From assembly GCF_033568475.1 (NCBI RefSeq), contig NC_133122.1:164946130-165010129 (forward strand): 64,000 nucleotides of DNA, in the 5' to 3' direction. Below the pieces are notes generated by a model that saw nothing but the letters and a program-made list of their open reading frames with translations, was not told the origin of the DNA and did no database searches. Shown in pieces: positions 36,081-46,765 of the stretch. A program made the translations under genes and the position numbers. The stretch comes from Henckelia pumila. Taxonomy: Eukaryota > Streptophyta > Magnoliopsida > Lamiales > Gesneriaceae. Every line of letters starts with the position of its first letter. Positions within the stretch are counted from its first letter, which is position 1.

Positions 36081-36905
36081 TGTGACGCCCGGGGCTGAGG
36101 AGGCGGGGAGTGATCGCCGGTGCCAAGAGGTTGCACGGACAATGAGCGGCTCCTGGTAGGCTTCTAAGTGGAGGGAAACATGAATGAACCTATCCCGTGC
36201 CGAAATGATAGGGAATCTGAGACTTTGTAGGTATGGGACTGCATAGTTGAGGAGTGTTTAAAAGATTCATATGTACTACTCATATCAAGAAGGTGCATCT
36301 TTTTTTCGGGAGCTCATCATATAAGAACTCCAAAGTTAAGCGTGCTTGAACTGGGGCAAATATAGGATGGGTGACCCCCTGGGAAGTTTTTCATGGTGCG
36401 TGTGAGTGAGGACATAAGTACGCTTGAAAGACCCCTCTTAATACAGTGGGTCGTTACAAATGGTATCAAAGCCAGGTTTCCTTAGTACGGTATGGTTCGG
36501 GGACGAATTAAACGGAAGTTGGTGGGCATGTGACGCCCGGGGCTAAGGAGGCGGGGATGATCGCCGGTGCCAAGAGGTTGCACGGATAATGAGCGACTCC
36601 TGGTAGGTTTCTAAGTGGAGGGAGACATGAATGAACCGATATCGTGCCGAAATGAGAGGGAATCTGAGACTTTGTAGGTATGGGACTGCATAGTTGTGGA
36701 GTGTTTAAAAGATTCATATGTACTACTCATATCAAGAAGGTGCATCTTCTTTTCGGTAGCTCATCATATAAGAACTTCAAAGTTAAGTGTGCTTGATTTG
36801 AGGAAAATATAGGATGGGTGACCCTCTGGGAAGTTTCTCATGGTGCGTGTGAGTGAGGACATAAGCACGCTGGAAAGACCCGTCTTGATACAGTGGGTCG
36901 TTACA
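36081..36905 (+). mobile_element. E6: TRIM (terminal-repeat retrotransposon in miniature)
   Basis: Two direct LTRs, 36081-36458 (378 bases) and 36529-36905 (377 bases), start TGTGACGCCC and end GTTACA. Only 70 bases separate them. They hold a primer site TGGTATCAAAGCCAGG (36461-36476, tRNA-iMet) and a purine-rich GGAAGTTGGTGGG (36514-36526) before the second LTR. No coding capacity. No convincing TSD was seen (TTTCA versus AAAAT). Confidence 0.8.
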
Positions 36906-39789
36906 AAAATTATGCTAAATTATCAAACTAATTAGGCTAAACTATTCCTAATCACTCCCAAAACCTACGTTATTCCCATCCAAGACGCTTCCATTTTTTT
37001 TAACTCCATTCCCACGTTCCAGCAGCAACTAGCAGACCACCATAGCCGCTTCTTCAAGATTTTAGCAAGTTTTCATAGACCCGTCGTCCCGGAGCCGTAT
37101 ACATGATATTCTTCGTTTTTAATTAACAAGGCATGTCGAATTCTCTCTTTTCTACACCATATAAGCTATGTATTTTGAAATAAGCATGAGCATTCAGATT
37201 TTAGCATGAAAGAAACGAACAACATGGAATCTTGATTTCCTTGTACATGAAACTCACGTTTTCCCCCATCTATTTGCATGAAACTCGCGTTTATACCATT
37301 GAGTCGTCCAAGGCTGCTGGTATATAGCTATAGGGTTGTATTAGGGTCCCTAGGATTGAGCTTGGTCAGGGTTTGAGGCTGGAAAGGGCTGGAACCGAAG
37401 CCATATATTTCTGATGTGCAACAGGTTGCAGTTTGAGCGATGTTGGGAGAATGGTTTGTGTGCACTTTTGAAGACGAGTTTGAGGGTGATTCCAATTGGG
37501 TTAGAACCCCAAGACATAGGTAAATTTATTACAGGTAGTGATCCGGCAAGTTATGGCCGGAGTTTGGCGGCCGAATGGCCGGAATCTGGGATCGCGTTCT
37601 GCATGCGAGTAGAAAATAAGGTGTGATTGTTTTGATTGGTTCTCCTTCGTTAGGACTCCGTTTTGGCTGATTTTTGGCTTGCTGGAAACGTCTTGAAGTA
37701 TTCTAGGTGTAGATGGTGGTGCTCCGGCCAGGTGTGGCTTGAGCCGGCCGGCAGCTGGCCATGAAGGCCTGTTGCTCATGGCCGAGGGCATGGGAAGGAG
37801 GGGTTGTTCGGGTTTTAGGGTTTAGGGCAATCTGGGTCGGGTCTTTGGGGTCCGGGTTGGGTTTTCGGTTCATGGGTTATGTTAGTTGGGTCCGGGTTAG
37901 GTGAGTCGGACTCGAGTATTTTTAATTTTTAAGTAATTATTAGTTTAAGTGTGTTTTAGGCTTTTAAAATTAATTAGAAAATTATTTGGGCTTACAAATA
38001 ATTTTATTTGGGCCTTAAATAATTTATTTAAGTTAGCCCAATGATTTTTATGGGCTTGGGAGCCCATGAGAATTTTTGGGTCAGTCCGTGGATTTTTGGG
38101 CCAGTATAGGAATTTATTGGGCTTAATTAAGCTAATGGGCTTAAATATTTTTATGTAGGTCCAGTTAAGTTTAAGTATTTTAATTGGGCTAAAATATGAT
38201 TTTTGGGCTTAGTTTAAGTTTTTGGGCTTAAATGTCTTTATTTAGACTCAATTATGATTAAGGGCTTTTAGTTAAGTATTAAATTTTGATTAAGGGCTTT
38301 TATTTAAGTAATAAATTAGAGTATGGGATTTTAATTAGATAACGGGCCCTTTTAAGAGTTTCTGGGCTTAGAATGAGTGAACAATAGTCTGGACCAACCC
38401 ATGAAAATTTACTAAGTTCGGAATATATATTTAATTTATTTTATGCACGAAAGTTATTTTTAAGTATAAGTATTTTTATTATGAAAAACTAATAAAATAT
38501 ATATTACGGACATCTTTTCAGTGCATGCATACATGAAATATTCAGTTATATATGATCATGATTAAGAGTTGAGCAATAAAATATTTTTATGATAGGAGTT
38601 GAAGTGGTGCGACAGCACAGATGTGGTTTACCACCATCACAGTTCAGGAGGTAGTTTACTACCGGCATACAGGTGACTTGTCACCGCCACATACGTTGGT
38701 TTAAGAGACTGATCAATCGACACAGATTTAGTCACACTCACGGATATAACCATAGACTGTTTAGAAAGTAATATGCTCAACTATATTCAGTAAGCTCAGT
38801 ATGTTCAGTTATGATTATGTTCAGTCAGATACCCATGTTATTTTATCATGCATGCATGTTCATGTAAATATATGTATTAGTATGATTATGTGCTTGTGTG
38901 ATTTTTTAAACCTTGCTATTATGAGATAAAACATGTTGGGCCTCTAGGCTCAATACGCTTATATGGTGCAGGTGAGCATGATGATTCTTATATAGCTCCT
39001 ACTGGTGTGAGGATGTGTGAGCGAGCTGGTAGTGGACCCCGTGACCGGGGCCTTCGCAGTGTTTTTTTATGTCATGTTTAGATTTAATTTATCAAAGTTT
39101 TTAAACAAAGTTTCGTGTTTATTTTAGTGCATAATTTATGAATTTTCAGTACAGATATTATTTTATTTTTGCATGACATTTATTTTGTTCAAGCATGATT
39201 TAAGATTTTTATTAAATAAATGTTTACTATTTTTTTAAGTCAATTATGAGAGTTTTATTTTTGTATTATTTTTAATGTTTATACATATATATATGGGCAT
39301 ATATGTATAGTAATATTTTTTTTAAAAAAAAAAATTCCGCATTTTATTAGTTCGAGTCGTTTCATATACTTGGAGTCCTTAAGGCCAAGTGTATCGAGTT
39401 GTATCGGCGCGGTGATCGTGTTGTTTTACGGCTATTCTTGGAGTCATCAAGACCAAGACGTTGAAGTGCTAGTGGATCCTTGGTTAATCGACCTTAACCA
39501 AGAAGGGGAGACATAGACGATTTATCGTCGAACTTCCATAAACATATCTTATTATTCTTTTATTGCTTTATTTACTTCACCCATTTATTTACCGCATTTA
39601 TTTTGATTGCTTTAAGTGTTTCGCTTGCATACTTGTATAATCGTTTTAAATTGCTAAATTTCTCATTAGATCCTAAATCCCCTCCCTCTAGGTTCTAACA
39701 TAATTTTTTTTAGATGGCCACCAAAATCGAAAATTAAAATTAAAATTTAACAATTTTGAGAAAAAAATTACACATTAATAATAAATAAA

Positions 39790-39992
39790 CGGTAAATTGC
39801 TGAAAAATCCATAATCCAAACATGTTTTTCTCTGCACTCCCTAGCCACTTTTTTGTACCACAATTTTTGTTAATTTGTACCACATCTTATATGGTTTTGT
39901 ACCACAGGATATATGATTTTGTACCACATTTTATGACTAGGGATCCCAAAGCAAAACATGTTTGCATTTGGAGATTTTTCAGCAAATTGCCC
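39790..39992. mobile_element. MULE-type MITE
   Basis: 203 bases with inverted ends (GGTAAATTGCTGAAAAATCC and AAACATGTTT, repeated inverted at the right end) and a perfect 9-base duplication ATAAATAAA (39781-39789 and 39993-40001), as for Mutator-like elements. Four TTTGTACCACA words occur inside (39853-39925). It lies about 90 bases beyond the E2 LTR. Confidence 0.75.
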
Positions 39993-40001
39993 ATAAATAA
40001 A

Positions 40002-40406
40002 TTATAAGTTTATAAAAACATTTATTAATTATATAATTAACTAAAAACAAAAAGAAAATAAAATAAAGTGATAATAATAATAATAATAAAAACCATGGTG
40101 CGCTGCCATAGGTAGGGAACTCTGCCACATAGGCAGTGTCCTCTAATATTCCAGGGTTCGCTGTCTCTAACAGTGTTTTGTGGTATTTGTGATATATATC
40201 TTCCCACCTTGTTTTTTAAATTGATTTTTTATTTTACATTAAATTTTTTTTAAAAAAAACCCTATTTAAAGGAGTATATTGGCAAAGTCCAATAATATAA
40301 TAAATATTAAATAGCGGCATGACCTTGAAACCCTAACTCCAAAAACTCTTCCATCTGGAGCTGGATTTCAGTTGTGTGTTCATCACCAGACCAGCGCACC
40401 GCTTTG
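40002..40406. other. AT-rich gap and 5' UTR/promoter of the six-exon gene
   Basis: A short TAA microsatellite lies at 40070-40090. The probable 5' UTR (about 40320-40406) is pyrimidine-rich. No strong TATA box or other gene was seen. Confidence 0.5.
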
Positions 40407-43201
40407 ATGGGGGAGCCAAGTTCTAAATCGCGAGGTGATACCCATAGCTTCAGGTGTCAGCATTGTGCTGGTCCCCTTTCCAAAGAGATGGTATGAATCA
40501 CCAAAACCCTTTTGATTTACCCAACGATTTATCCTCACAAGTAAAATCCCAACTCTGTATTTCCACAGGAGACCAGCCAGTGGACTGTTTCACCGCTAAT
40601 CAGGGACGGCTTTTCCATGGTGTGGATCGCCATTTTTGCATCTTTTTTTCTTGCTGTACTCTACCTTTCAATCGACTTAGATCTTGTGTCTTTTTACTCG
40701 TTACATTAGATAGGATCAGCCGTTGGAGGCACGGCAGGAGCTTTCTATGGTTTCAACCACGGTATGATTGGTGCTACATCATTTTCTATGGTTGGTTAGT
40801 CTATTCTGGGTCAAGACCGGAATTTGATTTGAATTATTCATTTTTCTGCATTCACTGATTTGTTTTAGTTGTGTTGATTAATGTATTATATATATATGCG
40901 ATTGTATTTTTGGTTTGGGATTGTGGGTATTATACATACAAACTCTTGCAATTGTAATGATGGTTTTTATGTTTAGATTCTCAAATTTCTTTCTTCTACA
41001 GCTATGCCGATTGTTAGGAGGTGGATCAAAGGACCTATGTGGTTACATTTCCTCATTGGTGTAAGTCTTTTGCTGTTTTTGTAGAAGTTGGCGTTGCTCC
41101 CGTTTATTCGGGAGCTTTGTTTCTTTCTTTTCTCTTCGTATGATGATGGTGGGTTGTGGATTATTGTCTTTATATTTGGCCGTGTCATTATTCTGTGTTG
41201 CTTTATGCTACGTAGTCTATGTTTATGCAAGGACAAGTGATATTCATTGATTTTCTTAAGGACAAGTGATATTCATTGATTTTCTTAGTTGGAAATACTT
41301 GAACATTTGGTGATATAGGGTACCCTTAGGCATCAACAACATAAAAAAAAATTCAGTCTCAGATTGAACTCTTGTGGGAGGGGTGGCTACAAGGGGCCAA
41401 ATTCCTCATTCAAGATAAATAAGATTCCTATTTATACTGCAAGAGTACTACTGTACTAGTGTATAAATTAGCTACCTGTAGACGTGTCCACTGCCCTTCA
41501 TACTCCGATGATCAACCTGCAATTGCGAGTGTTAATTGAGGATCCATGAGAAAGATTGTAATGTTACTGTTCTACTTCAATTTTGTCCCCACATCCTTTC
41601 TCTTTATCTGCATGCCAAAATGGAGATTGAAAGGGGTTAAAATGAGGAGGGTGTTAATAACAGAGCTATATGATAAGGATCATCTGCAATGCAGGAAATA
41701 GGCCAAAATTCATGATATTTGGCTCTGCGGAAAAAGCGTGGATTATAATGTGGGGGTTTGTGTCATTGTATATTCTTCGAATTTTGCCATCACAGCTGTG
41801 TTAAATTTAACTTAGTTTTCTTTTTGTATTTGTATAACTATGTTAAATACTGACATGTTATGTAAGAACACTGTACTATGGCCCCCTCATTTATTGTGTA
41901 TAAGTCCATCCCGTGCATGAACGAGTAACATCAAAGTCTAGGATATTATAAAAGTTATTTACATCCAATTTTAAATTGATAAGGAGCTTTCCTTCTGTGC
42001 TGATTTTTGGTTTTTCCCTCTTTTTTCTTTGTGGGTTTTTTAATTGTTATTTTGGGATGCAGGCCCCACCAGTCATTGTTTTCTCTTCAGGTTGTGCTGG
42101 ATTAACAGGTGAATCTATTTTTCACACTGAAATGTATTAAACTCTGCATATGCTGTGATGACCTCATGACATAGTTGGAAAGGCTGAACAAATTTTTGTT
42201 GCCATGGTCCCAACTCCAAAATTACAATTGTGATGGGTCTTGTTTTATGGGGGTTTGCTATAGTGGTAGAAGATTGGAGTTTTGATGTAACGTTACTGGT
42301 GACGACTGTTCTTATTTTAAGAAAATAATCCTGTTGGCAGTTGGCCGCTATTGATGGAGTGTTGTAACTAGATTTTCATTTGGCTATAATTCAAGAGTAG
42401 CTGGTTATTTAGTAAAAAGTTGTGTAGTTTGCATAATAGCTAAGGACAACACACCTGCATTGTCCTGAGAGGGCAGGGGACCAATGATGGCTGGTCCATC
42501 TTTAGGAAGACCAAATCCAAATTTCTATAAGCAGTTCAGTCATAGTAATGGTTAGAAGGTTTCGATTTGAGTTCTAACTATTCTGGTGTGGTTTTGTTTT
42601 GATCTGATTTTGTCAAAAGTGGTGGAGATATAGCATAATGGCATATATATAATTAATAAAAATTGTTAATTGTTTTTTTAAGAAAAAAATTTAGCATTTT
42701 TCACAAATTATTGTGTTCTTTCTTTTATTCCGCCTGCTTACTTTTTGTACAAGAAATAACCTATAAGTTCTCGATTTTGGATTTAATTTTAGAATGGAAA
42801 CTGACACTGAAAATATGCTCGTAATCACCATTTTGATTGGATGGTTTTAATTTTGTTTTATGGTTTCGAAGTACAACATAGTATAAGTTTTTCCTGTGAC
42901 CCTGTTGAATAGCTCCCATCAAATGTTCTTGCTTTGCGTTTCTGGTCGTCTCCAAGCATGAAGAACAATAGTGGAGAATGTGGGGATGATGGTTTACTTT
43001 TGAAAAGACGATGTTATTTACTTTTCTTCTTTTCAATTGCCATAGATTGAAGACCCTTGTGGTTTTCGGACTTTTGAATTCTGATGCTTGTGGTCATTAT
43101 TTCGCACAGGTGGATCTATTCCGGCACTTGTTCAACTTGCCTCTTCATCTTATCATGCAGTTGTGTCATCTTCACCATCGCCACCACGTTCCTCCTCTTA
43201 G
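40407..43201 (+). CDS. Six-exon gene for a small membrane protein, function unknown
   Basis: Exons I infer are 40407-40490, 40569-40619, 40710-40761, 41002-41060, 42063-42108 and 43110-43201, all with GT-AG introns. Their sum is 384 bases, giving 127 residues plus TAG with consistent phase. The N-terminus begins MGEPSSKSRGDTHSFRCQHC and has one CxxC. The middle has a glycine-rich segment (IGSAVGGTAGAFYGFNH), a WIKGPMWLHFL segment and a hydrophobic APPVIVFSSGCAGLTGGSIP segment, suggesting two membrane-spanning or membrane-embedded helices. The C-terminus is serine-rich. Splice sites were chosen by signal and by continuity of this hydrophobic core. The conservation of phase across six exons argues for a real gene. 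I do not recognise a named family. Confidence 0.7.
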
Positions 43202-44816
43202 CATTAGGAAATGACTACTTGTTAAACTGCTGAACTTCTTTGCTGTGGTTTCCCGAGGAGAATCAGTTGCGGGGAGGGGTCTGGCAATTACAAGTTGCAG
43301 CAGTCATTACACTGCTCTCACTTGATGGTAGGATCGTACATTCCTCTCATCCACTCAGTACAGCATCAACTATTAATGCATATAATCTCATCCACGCGCT
43401 GTATTTATTATTATAGTAAACATGTACTTGGTATTGTTATATTATATTACATACAAACATCTTGGAGGTTTTCTCACAAAGTTGCAATATGTCCATTTGG
43501 TCAACTTTCTAATTGCCACTAACGTCCGTGCTGATAAGAATGTGATCCATTCATCCTAGCTTAATTGCTTGCAATTTATCAATTCTTGTGTGTTTTAGAT
43601 AACGAATAGGTCCAATCTATGTGAAACAAGCTGACAAATTCTTGAAGTAAGGTAGCAAGCACGTGTAAAGTTTTCCGAATATCTTTTATGAGTGGAACTT
43701 TTTTGTCAACATAATGTAAACCATTAATCAACTGTAAGTCGCTGCAATCATACATATATGATTCATGAGTAGAGTTTTGTAAGTGGAAGCTAACTTACAG
43801 TACTTTGAAGATGGGGCCTCCACGCTTACTGATATAATGTATCCAATGAACTGATTTCTGCCTTTCAGTGCAAAAAGCATGGATTCAAACAAAAAACCCA
43901 CATGTGATCGCATGTAGGCGTGCACCTATTTGGGACCGCGGCCATGTGCCACTTGCGCGGGGGCTAATCTACTTGGGAAATTAGGGTTATAGTCTATGGG
44001 AGTATTTATTCCAATATTTCAGTATCATTATATCATGTAAGTTTTTCATATTTTTATAAAGGTTGATATACGTGTTGATAATTCAACGACTAACATTTAA
44101 CCACATTATAGAGAAGAGAAATATCTTAGCTGTACAATAAAATAATCCGTGAATTAGGTCTACATACTCAAATGTTGCGCTCTTTGTATGAAATTTATTT
44201 AATTTCTAAGAATGTATAAAGTGCGATGACATTTGTATTTTATGTGCAACGGGTATTGGGCATTAATCTTGAGCCTACATCTTTCGTGCATTACGCCTTG
44301 GAAACCCTCCCTATTTCACCCTCAAACAGCATATTCTCTGGGTGTGAACTTAATGATATATATTATATATATATATATATACCTTTCTCTTGTTGTTTTG
44401 TGAAAGGGGTTTTGCGTTGCCCCTAGACGTACAACCAGACATGATGTGATATGTATTGCATATTTTGACCAAATGTGCAAGGTTTGAAGATGATCAGTAA
44501 CGAACATATTGTCAATCAACGAGTCATGTGACTAATATTTTGTTGACAGATTATTTCATATAATGTATGATACCTAGATACCACCCTTTAACATGAAGTC
44601 CGGGAGAATCTGGAAACTATTATAGAACCTCAAATCTTATTTCATTTTCTTGAATTAATATGTGCCACCATACAAAAAATTTCAACAATATCACATCACA
44701 AAACTTGGAACAATACAATACGCATCATGAATGTTACAACTGGCAAAAGACAGCTCTTTGGAAAAAATTAACGCAACTGTTTGTTATCTAGTATAGAATA
44801 GTCGAGCCTTTATTAA
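43202..44816. other. Intergenic region, no gene seen
   Basis: Includes the 3' UTR of the upstream gene, AT-rich sequence and a TA microsatellite (about 44355-44381). No coding similarity was recognised on either strand. Confidence 0.5.
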
Positions 44817-44942
44817 GGTAGTGTTTGGGAAAGTTTTTAGGAAGCACTTCTCAGCTTTTCGTTAACAAAATTTCACAAAATTTTAAAATTTTGTTAATGA
44901 AAAGCTGAAAAATGCTTCTTAAAAGCTCTCTCAAACACTACC
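44817..44942. mobile_element. Tourist-like MITE, copy 1
   Basis: 126 bases, near-complete inverted repeat with ends GGTAGTGTTTGGGA and CAAACACTACC. TAA flanks both sides, the 3-base target duplication of PIF/Harbinger elements. Confidence 0.85.
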
Positions 44943-46180
44943 TAACTCTCCAGCATATCTCTACAAAATTCGAGCACTGAAATCGAATATTTGTGACACG
45001 AAATGAAACGTCATCTGTGACAAACACATTTATAGTGGTATGCGCTGTTTATCGGATCGTTACCTTCAACCGGAACCTGCTCGGCTCTGCACTTGTACTT
45101 GCATCCTCTGCATTCATTGTAGGTGCACGTTGGAGCTACGGACCCAATCAAATATCTTCTCGGATTGCCCTCCTGCATAGTATCAGCATGAGAATTGAAC
45201 AGGTCTTTTTTTTAAAAATATATATATATCCACTATTTTCTTCGTCTAACCTTGAGATATAGTCCTCCTTCGTTTGCCGGTTTTGAGATAAAATAAGCTT
45301 TAACCACACCTGCATCATGTTGTGAATCTCATATCATATCGACACATCCAACCATTTTGGGTGCTTGTAAAAACTAAACATAGATTTCAAAGCAAGAAAC
45401 TTAAAAAAAAAAAAAAAAAAAAAGTTGCAAAATATAATAACCATGTCGGGGTTGAAGCAATAATAATGCAGCACAAAACAAGAGGAGGAAGAGCAAGATA
45501 TAGAAGTGATGTTTTGCATTTGCCATAATCTTGCCTTATTCGTACGTATAGGAATGAATATATGTTATGTTTGATGAATGGAAGTTTAAAAAGGAGACGA
45601 AGGAATGAAGATTGGAGGAACAAAGAAAAAGGGTTGTGGCTGAATATCGACCATAAGGAGATAGACTGGCTATCATATACGCACTAGTACGAAAAAAATA
45701 AAATAAAATAAAACAAAAAAACACAAAGGGGTCCCCCAACTGACAAATAATTTTGAAATTTTTTTGTCCTGCCAAAACGCTAGATTATTCCATTTTCCGT
45801 CATTTATTTTTGCCTCATGTTCAGCAATATCTTGCAGATTTATTTAATAATTTTGTCCTCGTTTGCATGAGGGAGACAGGACCGATGACACTTGATTATG
45901 AGAGAATATTATGTGAAAAATGTTCAAATTTTTTATAACTTTTTTAAAAAACCGAAAACCACCAAAAAATGCTAAATCACCCTTGGACTAAATAATTTTT
46001 GTATCACATCGACGTGATTTTTGTTAAAAGATTGAATGAGGCTGTTTTTCTTTTCCCTAAAAAGAATTTATACAAGTTTATTTGTGATCCTATTTGCGTA
46101 TGGACTACTTGCCATTATACTCCAGAATCCAGACTGTTGCTTTACAGAAGTGCTGAAATTCGAGAGTGATCTTATTCTTA
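44943..46180. other. Intergenic region, no gene seen
   Basis: AT-rich, with an A21 run at about 45403-45423 and other poly-A stretches. No supported gene or RNA. Confidence 0.5.
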
Positions 46181-46307
46181 GGTAACGTTTGGGAGAGCTT
46201 TTAGGAAGCACTTCTCAGCTTTTCGTTAACAAAATTACACAAAATAACAAATTTTTGTTAACGGAAAAGCTGAGAATTGCTTTTAAGAAGCTCTTCCAAA
46301 CACTACC
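46181..46307. mobile_element. Tourist-like MITE, copy 2
   Basis: 127 bases, same family as copy 1 (ends GGTAACGTTTGGGAGAGC and CCAAACACTACC), flanked by TTA on both sides. It lies about 460 bases beyond the 3' end of the minus-strand synthetase gene. Confidence 0.85.
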
Positions 46308-46765
46308 TTATTCTTACACTTACCTTTATTTATTTTTTACTTGACAGATTATTTTACCCCTTTGGTTTGCATGTTTGATGGCAAGTGCTTTCCAGCTTCA
46401 GCTAGAATGTGTCCTTGTAGTACTTGCTTGGTCAACCATTTTTTTTTTTTTCCTTTTCTGTTGCTTACATGACAGTTCTACCAAACATATATATGTTCTT
46501 GGGAGAATCTTTTTTTTAATTTGATTAAATTTTTTAGCCATTTTTTCAAAGAAAAAGAAATGTAATTAAGAATGTTTCATATACACACGAATATATGTGT
46601 GATGAGTTTAATATCATAGATTTATTTATTTCACCAACTTATGTTTCCTTGAATAAAATATCTGTACAATGTTTATCATGAATGTACTTGTATGTAATCT
46701 AGCTTGTAATATCCCTTCTTATGGTCTTAACTGTTTGCTGATTTTAATGGAACATCGATCCACTT
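46308..46765. other. Downstream flank of the synthetase-like gene
   Basis: AT-rich; probably contains the 3' UTR of the minus-strand gene. A T12 run at 46439-46450. No other gene seen. Confidence 0.45.

Larger units (their letters stand above)
35395..39364. mobile_element. E5: TG...CA insertion, probable solo LTR with nested repeats
   Basis: TATAC at 35390-35394 and again at 39365-39369 flank a 3970-base insertion that begins TGTAATG and ends TTTCA, the ends of an LTR. No gag or pol is present. 36906-39364 looks like LTR transcribed/U5 sequence, including a segment ending CGTCCCGGAGCCGTATAC (37085-37103), AT-rich tracts rich in GGGCTTAA words, and a block around 38590-39060 with GTGACCGGGGCCTTCGCAG. 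A solo LTR with later insertions is the simplest reading. Orientation is not certain. Confidence 0.6.
7006..39700 (+). mobile_element. E2: Sirevirus-like Ty1/copia retrotransposon, host of the nest
   Basis: Host element of the block. It has a 5' LTR remnant (7006-7660), primer site, gag (7706-8747, resuming at 28728), pol in integrase-RT-RNase H order (29386-32403), an env-position ORF (32990-34225), a polypurine tract and a 3' LTR (34533-39700, interrupted by E5). Insertions are E1 in the 5' LTR, E3 in gag at 8747 and E5 in the 3' LTR at 35394. Removing E5 and one TSD leaves a 3' LTR of about 1193 bases. E2 carries the most damage of the nest, as expected for the oldest layer. Confidence 0.9.
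34533..39700 (+). repeat. E2 3' LTR, interrupted by E5
   Basis: The parts 34533-35394 and 39370-39700 join to an LTR of about 1193 bases that matches 7006-7660 over the shared region. U3 holds about ten dyad motifs: perfect or near-perfect at 34766-34778, 34860-34872, 34880-34892 and 35129-35141, with degenerate copies between. TATAAATA at 35181-35188. It ends GGTTCTAACA. Confidence 0.88.

Noticed and set aside
37414..37791. Open frames in the GC-richer part of E5
   Set aside because: No similarity to gag, pol or a plant gene; consistent with LTR sequence.
45403..45623. Lysine- or phenylalanine-rich frames across poly-A/T
   Set aside because: Products of homopolymer runs.
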